Positions 6,293 through 15,603 of a DNA stretch of 34,860 nucleotides are shown piece by piece. Positions within the stretch are counted from its first letter, which is position 1. Each line of letters begins with the position of its first letter. Made by a program: the position numbers and the translations under genes. The notes under the pieces were generated by a model. It saw only the letters and a program-made list of their open reading frames with translations, searched no databases and had not been told where the DNA came from. The DNA is from Erythrobacter sp. (lineage in GTDB: Bacteria > Pseudomonadota > Alphaproteobacteria > Sphingomonadales > Sphingomonadaceae): the NCBI GenBank assembly GCA_013822695.1, contig PNKW01000029.1, positions 1 to 34,860 on the forward strand. Direction: 5' to 3'.

Positions 6293-9054
6293 AAACCCTC
6301 GCGGCGCTCGAGGCGCGGCTGGGCGAGTTGCACCAGCGCACGCGGGAAACCCCGCTGTTCAATCCCGTCTTCCAGCTCTCGCTCGATCTGTCGCGCGCAA
6401 TCGAGGCGGGCGAGACCAGCCTTGACGATGTCGCCGCGCTGGTCGCCGAACTTGAGTGCGACGGGTTGAAGGCGCGTGCGCGCAAGCTGCGCACGCTGCT
6501 CACGCCGTCCCCCGCCCCTGCGCCCGCCGCCGAGGCGGAGGATTTCGCCGTCTTTGCCGCGCGCTGGGAGAACCCGCAGCTCCACGCGGTGTTCACCGCG
6601 CACCCGACCTTCCTCCTCAGCCCTGCCCAGAGCGAGGCCGTCGCCGCCGCAGCCTCGGCAGCAGGCGAAGTTGACGACACCGCCTGCGCTGTCCCGGCCA
6701 CGCGCACCGCGGTGACGCTCGAGCACGAGCACCGGGCCGCGATGGATGCCATGGCCCGGGCGCAGGACGCGCGCGACGTGATCGTCGCCCGCCTGATCGC
6801 CGAGGCCCGCCGATGCTGGCCGCAGGAATGGCGCGCACTGCGCCCGTTGCCGTTCCGCTTTGCGAGCTGGGTCGGCTACGACATGGACGGGCGCACCGAT
6901 ATAGGCTGGCACACCTCGATCGCGTTCCGGTTGCAGGAGAAGGCCGAGCGCCTCGCGCGTTACACCGCCAGCCTCGAAGCATTGAACGCGGCCCATCCGC
7001 TGCTCGAGCGCCTGCGCCCCGCTACCGCCTTTGCCGCCGCGCGGGCCGAGGACTTCGCGGGCGACCTCTCCAGCGCCGAGGCGCTCGCCGCCGCCGCCAA
7101 CCGCCTGACCACGCACAGCGACGACAACCTGCTGTCGCTGACCCCGATCATCACCGCGCTTGAACGCGAAGCCGAGAATGCGCCCGACGACCGCGCCGCC
7201 GCGCTTCTGACCCTCGCCGCCGCGATGCGCGCCGACGGGCTCGGGATGGGCTGGATCCACTTCCGGGTGAACGCCAAGCAGCTCCACAACGCGGTGCGCC
7301 GCCGGCTGGGCGGGGATGACGAGGGGATCGACCTCGCCAGCAAGGGCGCCATCGCCACGCTGCGCCGTATGGTCGAGGAAGCCGCGCCCCTGCGCACCAA
7401 TTTCGCCGCGCTCGCCACCGAAAGCTCGACCGCGATCCGCCAGTTCCTCGCCATGGCGCAGATCGTCAAACACATCGACGCCGACGCGCCGATCCGGATG
7501 CTGGTGGCCGAGTGCGAGCAGCCCGCCACGGTGCTCGCCGCGCTCTATTTCGCCAAGCTGTTCGGGGTGGACGAAAAGGTCGATGTCTCGCCGCTGTTCG
7601 AGACCGAGACCGCATTGGAGCATGGCGGCCGCTTCCTCGATGCGCTGCTCGCCGAGCCTGCCTACCGCGCCTATGCCCGTGCGCGGGGCCGCGTGGCGGT
7701 GCAGACCGGGTTCTCGGACGCCGGACGCTTCGTCGGGCAGGTGCCCGCCGCGCTCGCGATCGAGCGCCTGCAGGGGCGGCTCGCCGAGGCGATGGCGGCC
7801 AACGGCCTCGGCGATATCGCCGCGCTCGTCTTCAACACCCACGGCGAGAGCATGGGCCGCGGCGCGCACCCCGCTTCGTTCAAGGACCGCCTCGAATGGC
7901 CGCTCTCCCCCTGGGCGCGGCGGCGGTTTGCGCGCGCGGGCATCCGGCTGGAGCCCGAGGTCAGCTTTCAGGGCGGCGACGGCTACCTGTTCTTCGCCAC
8001 GCCCGAGCTGGCTCTCGCGACCCTGAGCCGGATCGCCGAGCTGCGCCCGGCCGAGACCGATCTCGCCGCGCCCGCCGATCCCTTCTACCACCGCACCGAC
8101 CTGAGCCTCGATTTCTATCGCGCGGTGAAGGAGCATCAGGGCGATCACCTGGCCAGCCGCACCTATGCGCGCGCGGTGACGGCCTTCGGGCTTGGCCTGC
8201 TCAACCCCACCGGAAGCCGCGTCTCGCGCCGCCAGAGCGACATCAACGCCGACCGCGAGATGAGCCTGCGCCAGATCCGCGCCATCCCGCACAATGCGAT
8301 CCTCCAGCAATTGGGCTACCCGGTGAACGTCATCGCCGGGATCGGCTCTGCGTCCGACGGCAACCGCGAGGAAATCGCCGCGCTGCTCACCGATTCCCCG
8401 CGCGGCAGCCAGATCCTGCGGCTGGTACGCGCCGCCAATGCGCTCGCCAGCATCAAGACCGTCGCGGCCTATGGCGAGCTGTTCAACTCGGCCTATTGGG
8501 CGAGCCGCACCTATCGCGGCACCGAGGATCACCTCGCCGGAGCCTGCGCCGCGCTGGCCGAATATCTGGTCGGTGACGACCGCACCGGGGTGTTCCGCCG
8601 CTTGGCCTCGCGGCTCAGGATCGATGCGCTCAAACTGCACCGACTGCTCGATCTGCTTCCCGACGAGACCAGCGATGCCGAGGCACGCGAGCATGTGCGC
8701 CGCCGGATCGGTGTGCTGCAGGCGCTGCGCCTCGCGCTGCTCCAGCACATGTTCCTGAAAGTGGTCGCCGTCCCCGCTTTCAGCCGCGCCAACGACATCA
8801 GTCGCCGCGACGTGATCGACATGGTGCTGACCTTGCGGGTGGACGAGGCGCTGGCCCAGCTGCGCCGCGCGTTCCCGGTGCGCGTGCCGGGGCCGCGCGA
8901 CTTCCCGCTCGACGAGCCGAGCGACTACCCCGATGGCGGCGAGGAAGGCTACGGGTCGATCGAGCGCGACTTCATGACGCCGATCGCGCGGGCGCAGGAA
9001 CTGAGCCTGCGGATCTCGACCGCCATCGCGAATGAATTCGGGGCGCACGGGTAA
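6289..9054 (+). CDS. ppc: divergent phosphoenolpyruvate carboxylase family protein
   Basis: At 921 residues the protein has the usual length of PEP carboxylase, which makes oxaloacetate from PEP and bicarbonate to refill the TCA cycle. It keeps the order of family landmarks but in altered form: TAHPTF at 103-108 (canonical TAHPTE, catalytic His kept), WVGYDMDGRTD at 194-204 (canonical WIGGDRDGNP), GFSDAGRFVG at 474-483 (canonical GYSDS.KD.G, Lys apparently Arg), FNTHGESMGRG at 515-525 (canonical FHGRGG..GRG), GSRVSRRQ at 642-649 (canonical GSRP.KR). I see no C-terminal RNTG-type end. It may be a lineage-specific active PEP carboxylase or a relative with changed activity. ATGA overlap couples it to glk. 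Confidence 0.75.
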   Translation: MKTLAALEARLGELHQRTRETPLFNPVFQLSLDLSRAIEAGETSLDDVAALVAELECDGLKARARKLRTLLTPSPAPAPAAEAEDFAVFAARWENPQLHAVFTAHPTFLLSPAQSEAVAAAASAAGEVDDTACAVPATRTAVTLEHEHRAAMDAMARAQDARDVIVARLIAEARRCWPQEWRALRPLPFRFASWVGYDMDGRTDIGWHTSIAFRLQEKAERLARYTASLEALNAAHPLLERLRPATAFAAARAEDFAGDLSSAEALAAAANRLTTHSDDNLLSLTPIITALEREAENAPDDRAAALLTLAAAMRADGLGMGWIHFRVNAKQLHNAVRRRLGGDDEGIDLASKGAIATLRRMVEEAAPLRTNFAALATESSTAIRQFLAMAQIVKHIDADAPIRMLVAECEQPATVLAALYFAKLFGVDEKVDVSPLFETETALEHGGRFLDALLAEPAYRAYARARGRVAVQTGFSDAGRFVGQVPAALAIERLQGRLAEAMAANGLGDIAALVFNTHGESMGRGAHPASFKDRLEWPLSPWARRRFARAGIRLEPEVSFQGGDGYLFFATPELALATLSRIAELRPAETDLAAPADPFYHRTDLSLDFYRAVKEHQGDHLASRTYARAVTAFGLGLLNPTGSRVSRRQSDINADREMSLRQIRAIPHNAILQQLGYPVNVIAGIGSASDGNREEIAALLTDSPRGSQILRLVRAANALASIKTVAAYGELFNSAYWASRTYRGTEDHLAGACAALAEYLVGDDRTGVFRRLASRLRIDALKLHRLLDLLPDETSDAEAREHVRRRIGVLQALRLALLQHMFLKVVAVPAFSRANDISRRDVIDMVLTLRVDEALAQLRRAFPVRVPGPRDFPLDEPSDYPDGGEEGYGSIERDFMTPIARAQELSLRISTAIANEFGAHG

Positions 9055-9166
9055 TCCTCCCCCTCGGGGGAGGGGGACCATCCGTAAGGATGGTGGAGGG
9101 GCGAGCGGCGTTCGCCCCTCCACCCCGACCCTACGGGTCGCGGTCCCCCTCCCCTGAAGGGGAGGA
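9055..9166. repeat. nested intergenic palindrome, REP-like, probable bidirectional terminator
   Basis: This fills the whole gap between two convergent genes. Outer arms TCCTCCCC...GGAGGGGGACC and GGTCCCCCTCCCC...GGGGAGGA are inverted copies that each also form a small hairpin. Within them lies GTGGAGGGGCGAG...TTCGCCCCTCCAC. The stems could stop transcription from both sides, although neither has a T-tract. Such C/G-rich nested repeats recur between genes in many sphingomonad genomes, from memory, so this is probably one copy of a dispersed family. Confidence 0.7.
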
Positions 9167-10186
9167 CTACTTCGCCGTGCTGCCCCGCCCGATCAGCTTC
9201 ACCGGCACGCGGCGGCGGGCGGCTTCGCCGTCATCGAGCACCGCTTCGACCAGCGCCGCACCCGCTTCGGCCGGGTCGGGAGCGATGGTGGTGAGCGGCG
9301 GGCGGCTGAAGCGGCCTGCGACCAGATCGTCGAACCCCATCACACCCATATCGCCCGGCACGGCGAGGTCGGCAGCGGCGAAGGCTTCGAGCGCGCCCAG
9401 CGCCATGGCATCGCAGGCGGCGAAGACCGCGTCGACATCCTCGCCCCGCTCGATCAACCGGCGCGCGGCGCGGCGGCCTTCCTCTTCGCGGGTGGCGGCG
9501 TTGACGGTGGGGGCGAGGCACGGCTCGAGCCCGGCGGCGCGCATGCCTTCCGCATAGCCTTCATAGCGTTCGGTGAATTGCACCTGCGGGGTGTTCAATG
9601 CGCCGAGAAAGCAGGGGCGCTTGTAGCCCGCCGCGAGCAGGTGCTCGACCGCCAGCCGCCCTGCGGCGCGGTTGTCCGAACGCACCCAGTCGAGCTCGTC
9701 GAACGGCGAGCCCCAATAGACGACCCGGCGATCCTCGCCCTCGATTCCGCGGAAATGCTCCCAGGCGGCGGCATTGGTGGTGGTGCCGATCACCACCAGC
9801 CCGTCGGCGCGGCCCTGTTCCTGATAGTGGCCGAAGAAATCGTCGGCGCGCGCCTGAAAGCTCACCAGCGTCTCGAAGCCCTTTTGCGAGGCCGCGACAC
9901 AGACGCTCCCGAGCAGCGCATAAGCGAAAGGGTTGATCGAGGAGGCGCTGTCACCCTCGCGGCAGATGACGACCACGGCGAGCGTGCCGGTCGAACCGCG
10001 CCGCAGCCGCGCGGCGCGTTCATCGACGAAATAGCCCAGCGCCTCGGCCGCCTCGATGACCTTGCGGCGGGTCGCCTCGGCGATGGCGGGGGAGCCCGAG
10101 AGCGCACGGCTGACGGTCGGCTGGCTCACGCCCGCCCGTTCCGCCACATCGAAGGATGTCGGCCGTCTCTTGGGTCCCCCGTTCAT
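9167..10186 (-). CDS. LacI-family transcriptional regulator
   Basis: The 339-residue protein has an N-terminal LacI helix-turn-helix at about residues 10-35 (SFDVAERAGVSQPTVSRALS), a hinge helix around residues 50-65, and a periplasmic-binding-protein-like sugar domain ending in GVMGFDDLVAGRFSRPPLTTI. It should bind DNA as a dimer and release it, or bind it more tightly, on sensing a sugar or sugar phosphate. It diverges from a FucP-type transporter, and a LacI-type palindrome lies between them, so control of that transporter is likely. The effector is unknown; glucose or an Entner-Doudoroff intermediate would suit the neighbours, but that is inference. Confidence 0.9.
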   Translation of the reverse strand: MNGGPKRRPTSFDVAERAGVSQPTVSRALSGSPAIAEATRRKVIEAAEALGYFVDERAARLRRGSTGTLAVVVICREGDSASSINPFAYALLGSVCVAASQKGFETLVSFQARADDFFGHYQEQGRADGLVVIGTTTNAAAWEHFRGIEGEDRRVVYWGSPFDELDWVRSDNRAAGRLAVEHLLAAGYKRPCFLGALNTPQVQFTERYEGYAEGMRAAGLEPCLAPTVNAATREEEGRRAARRLIERGEDVDAVFAACDAMALGALEAFAAADLAVPGDMGVMGFDDLVAGRFSRPPLTTIAPDPAEAGAALVEAVLDDGEAARRRVPVKLIGRGSTAK

Positions 10187-10294
10187 GGGCTACGCTTCTA
10201 GGGCGGGACCTTATCCCCGCGCAAGGCTGGCCTGCATTGCTATACGCACTGGAAATATGGCGCTCGCTCTTGCAAGTTGACATGTGCGGGCAAA

Positions 10295-10310
10295 TTGTGA
10301 ACGTTCGCAA
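10295..10310. promoter_or_regulatory. LacI-type operator between the regulator and the FucP-like transporter
   Basis: TTGTGAACGTTCGCAA is a 16-base palindrome around a central CG with one mismatched pair, the usual form of LacI-family sites. It starts 12 bases after a TTGACA hexamer (10277-10282) that could be the -35 box of the transporter gene, so a bound repressor would cover the -10 region. I see no clear -10 sequence. Confidence 0.65.
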
Positions 10311-10353
10311 CACAGCTGCGCGGAGCAACCGCGCGCGGGGAGAGGGATCAGCT

Positions 10354-11682
10354 ATGGCAATGGCACCGGGCGGAAGCACCGCGGGGGATTTCGGGCGGAC
10401 ACCGGCAAGCGCCCCGCAGGTCGATGCGCCGGGGCTCAACTATTTCGTCTTCGCGCTGTTCTTCATTTTCGGCGGGATCACCTCGCTCAACGACGTGATC
10501 ATCCCCAAGCTCAAGGAGCTGTTCACGCTCAACTTCTTCGAGGCGAGCCTGGTGCAGTTCTGCTTCTTCATCGCCTATGCGGTGGTCGGCATTCCGGGCG
10601 CGCGGCTGGTCAAGAAGCTGGGCTACATGCGCGGCGCGGTCGCGGGGCTGGTGACGATGATGGCAGGGTGCCTGCTGTTCATCCCGGCGAGCCAGACCGC
10701 GCTGTTCCCGATGTTCCTGTTCGCCTACTTCATCCTCGCGACCGGGGTGGTGCTGGTGCAGATCGTCGCCAACCCGCTGATCAGCCTCTTGGGGCCGGAG
10801 CGCACGACCCACAGCCGCCTGACCTTCGCGCAGGCGTTCAATTCGCTTGGGACGACAATCTTCCCCTACGTAGGTGCCGGTATCATCCTCGGCAGCATCG
10901 CCAATGTCAGCGCCGACCAGCTGTCGGGCGCGGCCCTGCAGGCCTATCGGCAGACCGAGAGCGCGATCATCACCACCACCTATCTCGGCCTCGCCGCCGC
11001 GCTGGCGCTGGTGGCGGGGGCTGTGTGGTTGTTCCGCAACCGTCTGAAGGGCGAACGCCACGAAGAGACCAGCCTTGCCGATGGCCTCGCGCTGCTGAAG
11101 CGCCCGCGCTTCGGCTACGGCGCGGCCTGCATCTTCCTCTATGTCGGCGCGGAAGTCGCGATCGGCAGCTTCATCATCAATTACCTCGCGCAGGAGGAAA
11201 TCCTCGGCCAGCCCGAAAGCGTGATCGGGTGGATGGTGACGCTCTACTGGCTGGGCGCGCTGATCGGCCGCTTCATCGGCTCGCTGGTGCTGCGCTTCGT
11301 CAGCCCGGGCCTGACGCTGGCGGCGGTCTCGGCAGGCGCGATCACGCTGATCGCCATTTCGGCCAACATGACCGGCCCGATTGCGGGCTACACCCTGCTC
11401 GCGGTCGGTCTGATGAACGCGATCATGTTCCCGACGATCTTCAGCCTCGCCTGCGAGAAGCTGGGTCCGCGCGCGGCGGACGGATCGGGGATCATCAACG
11501 TTGCCATTTGCGGCGGCGCGATCATCCCGCCGATGTATGGCGCGCTGGCCGACGCGACGAGCCTCGCTTTCGCGCTGGTGCTGCCCGCGGCGTGCTATGC
11601 GATCATCGCGGGCTTTGGCATCTTCGCAAGGAAGCCGGCGGCCGGCCCGGACAGCTCGGGAATCGCCGACGTATTTGAATAA
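10354..11682 (+). CDS. FucP/GluP-type sugar:H+ symporter (MFS)
   Basis: The 442-residue protein has about 12 hydrophobic segments and FucP-subfamily features: FALFFIFGGITSLNDVIIPKL near the N-terminus, NPLISLLGPE after the fourth helix, and TFAQAFNSLGTTIFPYVG. Proteins of this group import a monosaccharide (fucose, glucose, galactose) with protons across the inner membrane. Its position between a LacI regulator and zwf-edd-eda makes glucose a reasonable substrate, but the sequence alone does not decide. The start is the ATG at 10354 after GAGAGGGA; the open extension upstream crosses the operator and is not coding. The stop codon lies inside the 16-base motif that precedes zwf. Confidence 0.85.
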   Translation: MAMAPGGSTAGDFGRTPASAPQVDAPGLNYFVFALFFIFGGITSLNDVIIPKLKELFTLNFFEASLVQFCFFIAYAVVGIPGARLVKKLGYMRGAVAGLVTMMAGCLLFIPASQTALFPMFLFAYFILATGVVLVQIVANPLISLLGPERTTHSRLTFAQAFNSLGTTIFPYVGAGIILGSIANVSADQLSGAALQAYRQTESAIITTTYLGLAAALALVAGAVWLFRNRLKGERHEETSLADGLALLKRPRFGYGAACIFLYVGAEVAIGSFIINYLAQEEILGQPESVIGWMVTLYWLGALIGRFIGSLVLRFVSPGLTLAAVSAGAITLIAISANMTGPIAGYTLLAVGLMNAIMFPTIFSLACEKLGPRAADGSGIINVAICGGAIIPPMYGALADATSLAFALVLPAACYAIIAGFGIFARKPAAGPDSSGIADVFE

Positions 11683-11689
11683 GTATGCG
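11674..11689 (+). promoter_or_regulatory. 16-base motif shared with the glk upstream region, copy 2
   Basis: TTTGAATAAGTATGCG is identical to the copy at 5212-5227. It overlaps the last codons of the transporter gene and ends 62 bases before zwf. A GATAAT hexamer 19 bases after the TTGAAT part could make a promoter here, but the glk copy has no such partner, so a regulator site is equally possible. Confidence 0.5.
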
Positions 11690-11709
11690 CCCACTGGCGG
11701 ATAATCCCC

Positions 11710-11732
11710 CGTGCGCCTAGTTAGGGCGCACG
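11710..11732 (+). other. hairpin in the zwf leader
   Basis: CGTGCGCC and GGCGCACG form a perfect 8-base-pair stem around the loop TAGTTAG. The following bases are purine-rich (AGGGAAAGGG) and not a T-tract, so it is not a standard terminator. It sits 19 bases before the zwf start, near the ribosome binding site. Confidence 0.6.
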
Positions 11733-11751
11733 AGGGAAAGGGCCTTTGCGC

Positions 11752-13191
11752 ATGAGCTTCACCGCTGACCGCCTGCTGCTGTTCGGAGCCACCGGCGACC
11801 TTGCCCAGCGCATGCTGCTGCCGAGCCTGTTCGCGCTCGAGGCTGACGGGCTGCTCGCGCCTGACCTGAAGATCATCGGCACCGCGCGCAGCAGCATGTC
11901 GGACAGCGAATACCGCAACTTCGCACGCGCTGCGCTGGAGAAGTATCTCCCCGCCGAGCGCCGCGGGAGCATGGCGGGGTTCCTCAACCGCCTTGCCTAC
12001 CAGAGCCTCGATGCGACCACGCTCGAAGGCTACGGTGCGCTCGCCGAGAAGGTCGGCACGCCCGAGCGTGGCCTTGCGATCTTCCTCTCGACCGCGCCGA
12101 GCCTGTTCGGCCCCACGATCAAGGGCCTGCAATCGGCGGGGTTGACGGGCGAGACGGTGCGCATGTGCCTCGAAAAGCCCTTGGGCACCGACCTTGCCTC
12201 AAGCCGCGAGATCAATGACGCGGTCGCGGGCGCCTTCCCCGAACACCGCATCTTCCGCATCGACCACTATCTCGGCAAGGAGACGGTGCAGAACCTGCTC
12301 GCGCTGCGGTTCGCCAACATCATGTTCGAGCCGCTGTGGAATGCGGCCCATATCGAGCATGTGCAGATCACCGTGGCCGAGACCGTGGGCCTCGAAGGGC
12401 GCGTCGCCTTCTACGACGATGCCGGCGCGATCCGCGACATGGTGCAGAACCACATGCTCCAGCTGCTCGCGCTGGTCGCGATGGAGCCGCCCGCCCACTT
12501 TGACGCAACCGCGGTGCGCGACGAGAAGGTCAAGGTGCTGCGCGCGCTGCGGGGCGTGAGCTCGAACGAGACCGTCACCGGACAATACCGCGCAGGCGCG
12601 ATCCAGGGGCAGGCGGTGCCGGGCTATGACGAGGAGCTCCGCAAGGACTCGGACACCGAGACCTTCGTCGCGATCAAGGCCCATGTCGATAACTGGCGCT
12701 GGAAGGGCGTGCCCTTCTACCTGCGCACCGGCAAGCGCATGCCCAAGCGCGTGACCGAGATCGTGATCCAGTTCCGCTGCGTGCCGCACTCGATCTTCGC
12801 CGGAAAGGGCGCGACGATGCAGCCCAACCGGCTGGTGATCGGCATCCAGCCCGAAGAGAACATCACCCTCTCGCTGATGGCCAAGGTGCCAGGCCTCGAC
12901 CGTGAGGGCATCCGCCTGCGCTCGGTGCCGCTCAACATCGCCATGCCCGATGCCTTCAGCGGCGCGGTGCGGCGGATTGCCTATGAACGCCTGCTGCTTG
13001 ATCTGGTTGAGGGCGACCAGACGCTGTTCGTCAGGCGCGACGAGGTCGAGGCGCAGTGGGAATGGGTCGACGCGATCCGCGCAGGCTGGGCCGCGGACGG
13101 CCTGACGCCGAAGACCTACACTGCCGGAAGCTGGGGGCCGAGCGCCGCCATCGCGCTCACCGAACGCGACGGAGTAACGTGGCATGAGTAA
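11752..13191 (+). CDS. zwf: glucose-6-phosphate 1-dehydrogenase
   Basis: The 479-residue enzyme oxidises glucose-6-phosphate to 6-phosphogluconolactone with NAD(P)+, the first step of the Entner-Doudoroff route. Visible are the dinucleotide-binding [10 protein letters not shown] at residues 11-20, EKPLGTDL at 141-148 and the active-site RIDHYLGKE at 169-177. Length is normal. The start is the ATG at 11752; a TTG two codons upstream is an alternative that would sit better spaced from AAAGGG. It overlaps edd by 8 bases, so zwf-edd-eda is an operon. No phosphogluconolactonase gene (pgl) appears in the window. Confidence 0.97.
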   Translation: MSFTADRLLLFGATGDLAQRMLLPSLFALEADGLLAPDLKIIGTARSSMSDSEYRNFARAALEKYLPAERRGSMAGFLNRLAYQSLDATTLEGYGALAEKVGTPERGLAIFLSTAPSLFGPTIKGLQSAGLTGETVRMCLEKPLGTDLASSREINDAVAGAFPEHRIFRIDHYLGKETVQNLLALRFANIMFEPLWNAAHIEHVQITVAETVGLEGRVAFYDDAGAIRDMVQNHMLQLLALVAMEPPAHFDATAVRDEKVKVLRALRGVSSNETVTGQYRAGAIQGQAVPGYDEELRKDSDTETFVAIKAHVDNWRWKGVPFYLRTGKRMPKRVTEIVIQFRCVPHSIFAGKGATMQPNRLVIGIQPEENITLSLMAKVPGLDREGIRLRSVPLNIAMPDAFSGAVRRIAYERLLLDLVEGDQTLFVRRDEVEAQWEWVDAIRAGWAADGLTPKTYTAGSWGPSAAIALTERDGVTWHE

Positions 13192-14995
13192 CCTCAACGA
13201 CACCCTCCACCGGGTGACCCAGCGCGTCATCGCCAACTCGCGCGAGAGCCGCGCGGCCTATCTCGACCTGATCCGCCGCGAGGGCGACAATATGGGCGAG
13301 CGCTCGGCCGTGTCGTGCTCCAACCTCGCCCATGCCTATGCCGGGGCTGCGGAGGATCAGCCGGCGCTGCTGGCCGGGCGCGGCGCCAATATCGGGATCG
13401 TCAGCGCCTATAACGACATGCTCTCGGCCCATGCGCCCTATTACCGCTATCCCGAGCGGCTGAAGATCTACGCCCGCGAGATCGGCGCTACCGCGCAGGT
13501 CGCAGGCGGCGTCCCCGCCATGTGCGACGGGGTGACGCAGGGCGAGGTCGGCATGGAGCTCTCGCTGTTCAGCCGCGACGTCATCGCGCTGTCGACCGCC
13601 GTCGCGCTCAGCCACGCGATGTTCGACGGGGCGCTCTTGCTGGGCATCTGCGACAAGATCGTCCCCGGCCTGCTGATGGGCGCGCTGCGGTTCGGCCACC
13701 TGCCGATGATCTTCGTCCCCGGTGGGCCGATGCCCTCCGGCATTCCCAACAAGGAAAAACAGCGCGTCCGCCAGCTCTATGCCGAAGGCAAGGCCACCCG
13801 CGCCGAGCTGCTCGCGAGCGAGATGGGCAGCTACCATTCGCAAGGCACCTGCACCTTCTTCGGCACCGCCAATTCCAACCAGATGATGATGGAGATGATG
13901 GGGCTGCACGTTCCGAACAGCGCCTTCATCAACCCCGGCACCAAGCTGCGCCAGGCCTTGGACCGCGCGGCGGTGCACCGGGTGGCGGAGATCGGCCGGA
14001 AGACCGACGATTACCGCCCGCTCGGCCTCGTTGTCGACGAGAAGGCGGTGGTCAACGCGGCCGTCGGCCTGCTGGCGACCGGCGGATCGACCAACCACGC
14101 GATCCACCTGCCCGCGATGGCCCGCGCGGCGGGGGTGATCTTCGACTGGAACGACCTTTCGGAACTCTCCAGCGCCGTCCCGCTGATCGCGCAGGTCTAT
14201 CCCAACGGCGCGGGCGACGTGAACCATTTCCACAACGCGGGCGGCATGGGCTTCGTCATTGGCGAGCTGCTCGAAGCGGGCCTCGCCCATGGCGACATCC
14301 TGACCGTCGGGCGCGGCGGCTTTGCGGACTACGCGAAGGAGCCGGGGTTGGAAGGCGAGGAACTGGTGTGGCGCGAGGTCGGCCCGAGCGGCGACGAGAC
14401 CATGCTCCGCCCGGTCGCCGATCCGTTCAAGCCCGACGGGGGCATGCGCCTCCTCGAAGGCAATCTCGGCCGCGCCTGTTTCAAGGCCTCGGCGGTCGAT
14501 GAAAGCCGCTGGACGGTCGAGGCCCCGTGCCGCGTGTTCGAGGATCAGCCGAGTGTCGCTGCCGCCTTCAAGGCGGGCGAGCTCGACCGCGATGTCGTGG
14601 TGGTCGTGCGCTTCCAGGGCCCGCGCGCCAACGGGATGCCCGAACTTCACAAGCTGACCCCGCCCTTGGGCGTGCTTCAGGATCGCGGCTTCAAGGTGGC
14701 GCTCATCACAGATGGCCGCATGTCGGGCGCCAGCGGCAAGGTGCCCGCCGCGATCCATTGCACCCCCGAGGCGCTCGGCGGCGGGCCGCTGGCGCGCCTG
14801 CGCGACGGCGACGTGGTGCGCGTCTGCGCGCTCACCGGAGAGCTTTCGACCACCGCCGACCTCGCCGCGCGCGAGCCCGTCGCCGATCCCGCCGCCGACA
14901 GCGGGACAGGCCGCGAGCTGTTCGGCATGTTGCGCCGCTTTGCCGACGGAGCCGAACAAGGCGCGAGCGCAATGCTCGCCACCGGAGGAATGTGA
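13184..14995 (+). CDS. edd: phosphogluconate dehydratase
   Basis: The 603-residue protein of the IlvD/Edd family dehydrates 6-phosphogluconate to 2-keto-3-deoxy-6-phosphogluconate (KDPG), the committed Entner-Doudoroff step. It carries the iron-sulfur-type cysteines in [16 protein letters not shown] (Cys114), GICDKIVPG (Cys156) and [13 protein letters not shown], as well as [18 protein letters not shown] and [11 protein letters not shown] near the C-terminus. Its length of about 600 residues and its place between zwf and eda favour Edd over the related dihydroxyacid dehydratase IlvD. The stop overlaps the eda start by one base (TGATG). Confidence 0.96.
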   Translation: MSNLNDTLHRVTQRVIANSRESRAAYLDLIRREGDNMGERSAVSCSNLAHAYAGAAEDQPALLAGRGANIGIVSAYNDMLSAHAPYYRYPERLKIYAREIGATAQVAGGVPAMCDGVTQGEVGMELSLFSRDVIALSTAVALSHAMFDGALLLGICDKIVPGLLMGALRFGHLPMIFVPGGPMPSGIPNKEKQRVRQLYAEGKATRAELLASEMGSYHSQGTCTFFGTANSNQMMMEMMGLHVPNSAFINPGTKLRQALDRAAVHRVAEIGRKTDDYRPLGLVVDEKAVVNAAVGLLATGGSTNHAIHLPAMARAAGVIFDWNDLSELSSAVPLIAQVYPNGAGDVNHFHNAGGMGFVIGELLEAGLAHGDILTVGRGGFADYAKEPGLEGEELVWREVGPSGDETMLRPVADPFKPDGGMRLLEGNLGRACFKASAVDESRWTVEAPCRVFEDQPSVAAAFKAGELDRDVVVVVRFQGPRANGMPELHKLTPPLGVLQDRGFKVALITDGRMSGASGKVPAAIHCTPEALGGGPLARLRDGDVVRVCALTGELSTTADLAAREPVADPAADSGTGRELFGMLRRFADGAEQGASAMLATGGM

Positions 14996-15603
14996 TGAAT
15001 ATCGACGCCATCATGCGCACCGCGCCGGTCATCCCGGTGATCGTGATCGAGGACGAGGCCCACGCCGTGCCCCTCGCCGAAGCGCTGGTCGCGGGCGGAT
15101 TGCGGGTGCTGGAAGTCACTTTGCGCACCCCCGCCGCGCTGGGCGCGATCCGGGCGATGAAGCAGGTGCCGGGCGCGATTGTCGGCGCGGGCACCGTCAC
15201 CAACCCGCGCGATCTGGACGCGGCGCTCGAAGCGGGGAGCGAGTTCATCGTCTCCCCCGGCCTCACCGAAACGCTCGGCAAGGCGGCGGTGGCGGCGGGC
15301 GTGCCCTTCCTTCCCGGCATCGCCAATGCGGGCGACATCATGCGCGGGCTCGACCTCGGACTCGACCGCTTCAAGTTCTTCCCGGCGATGGCGGCGGGCG
15401 GCCTCCCCGCGCTGAAGGCGCTCGCTGCGCCCTTCGGCAATGTCCGCTTCTGCCCCACCGGCGGGATCAGCCTCGAAAACGCGCCCGAGTGGCTGGGGTT
15501 CGATCCGGTGCTGTGCGTCGGCGGCAGCTGGGTTTCGCCCAAGGGAGCGCCCGACAAGGCAGTGGTGGAGCGGCTGGCGAAGGAGGCTTTCGGGCTGCGT
15601 TAA
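14995..15603 (+). CDS. eda: KDPG aldolase
   Basis: The 202-residue class I aldolase splits KDPG into pyruvate and glyceraldehyde-3-phosphate, completing the Entner-Doudoroff pathway. The Schiff-base Lys127 lies in [13 protein letters not shown], Glu40 in VLEVTLRTP, and the phosphate-binding region in [16 protein letters not shown] at residues 63-71 is also typical. The start at 14995 is set by the TGATG overlap with edd and the GGAGGAA ribosome binding site just upstream. The stop codon shares TTAA with the stop of the convergent esterase gene, so there is no room for a terminator between them. Confidence 0.96.
   Translation: MNIDAIMRTAPVIPVIVIEDEAHAVPLAEALVAGGLRVLEVTLRTPAALGAIRAMKQVPGAIVGAGTVTNPRDLDAALEAGSEFIVSPGLTETLGKAAVAAGVPFLPGIANAGDIMRGLDLGLDRFKFFPAMAAGGLPALKALAAPFGNVRFCPTGGISLENAPEWLGFDPVLCVGGSWVSPKGAPDKAVVERLAKEAFGLR

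Noticed and set aside
6121..9123. A 1000-residue open frame on the minus strand
   Set aside because: It is antisense to the PEP-carboxylase-like gene, shows no motifs, and runs through the nested palindrome at its start.
10277..10282. TTGACA as a complete promoter for the FucP-like carrier
   Set aside because: No acceptable -10 hexamer lies at 16-18 bases, so I record it only as a -35-like element beside the operator.
11685..11720. A possible 11-codon leader peptide (MRPLADNPPCA) ending in the zwf hairpin
   Set aside because: There is no ribosome binding site and no run of regulatory codons, and the matching ATG before glk opens into a long frame overlapping glk, so the two motif copies do not share a leader peptide.
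10348..12132. A 594-residue minus-strand frame opposite the FucP-like carrier and zwf
   Set aside because: It crosses two well-supported plus-strand genes and their leader region and has a biased, Arg/Gln/Glu-rich composition without domains.
13157..14959. A 600-residue minus-strand frame opposite edd
   Set aside because: edd has all family motifs on the plus strand; the antisense frame has none.
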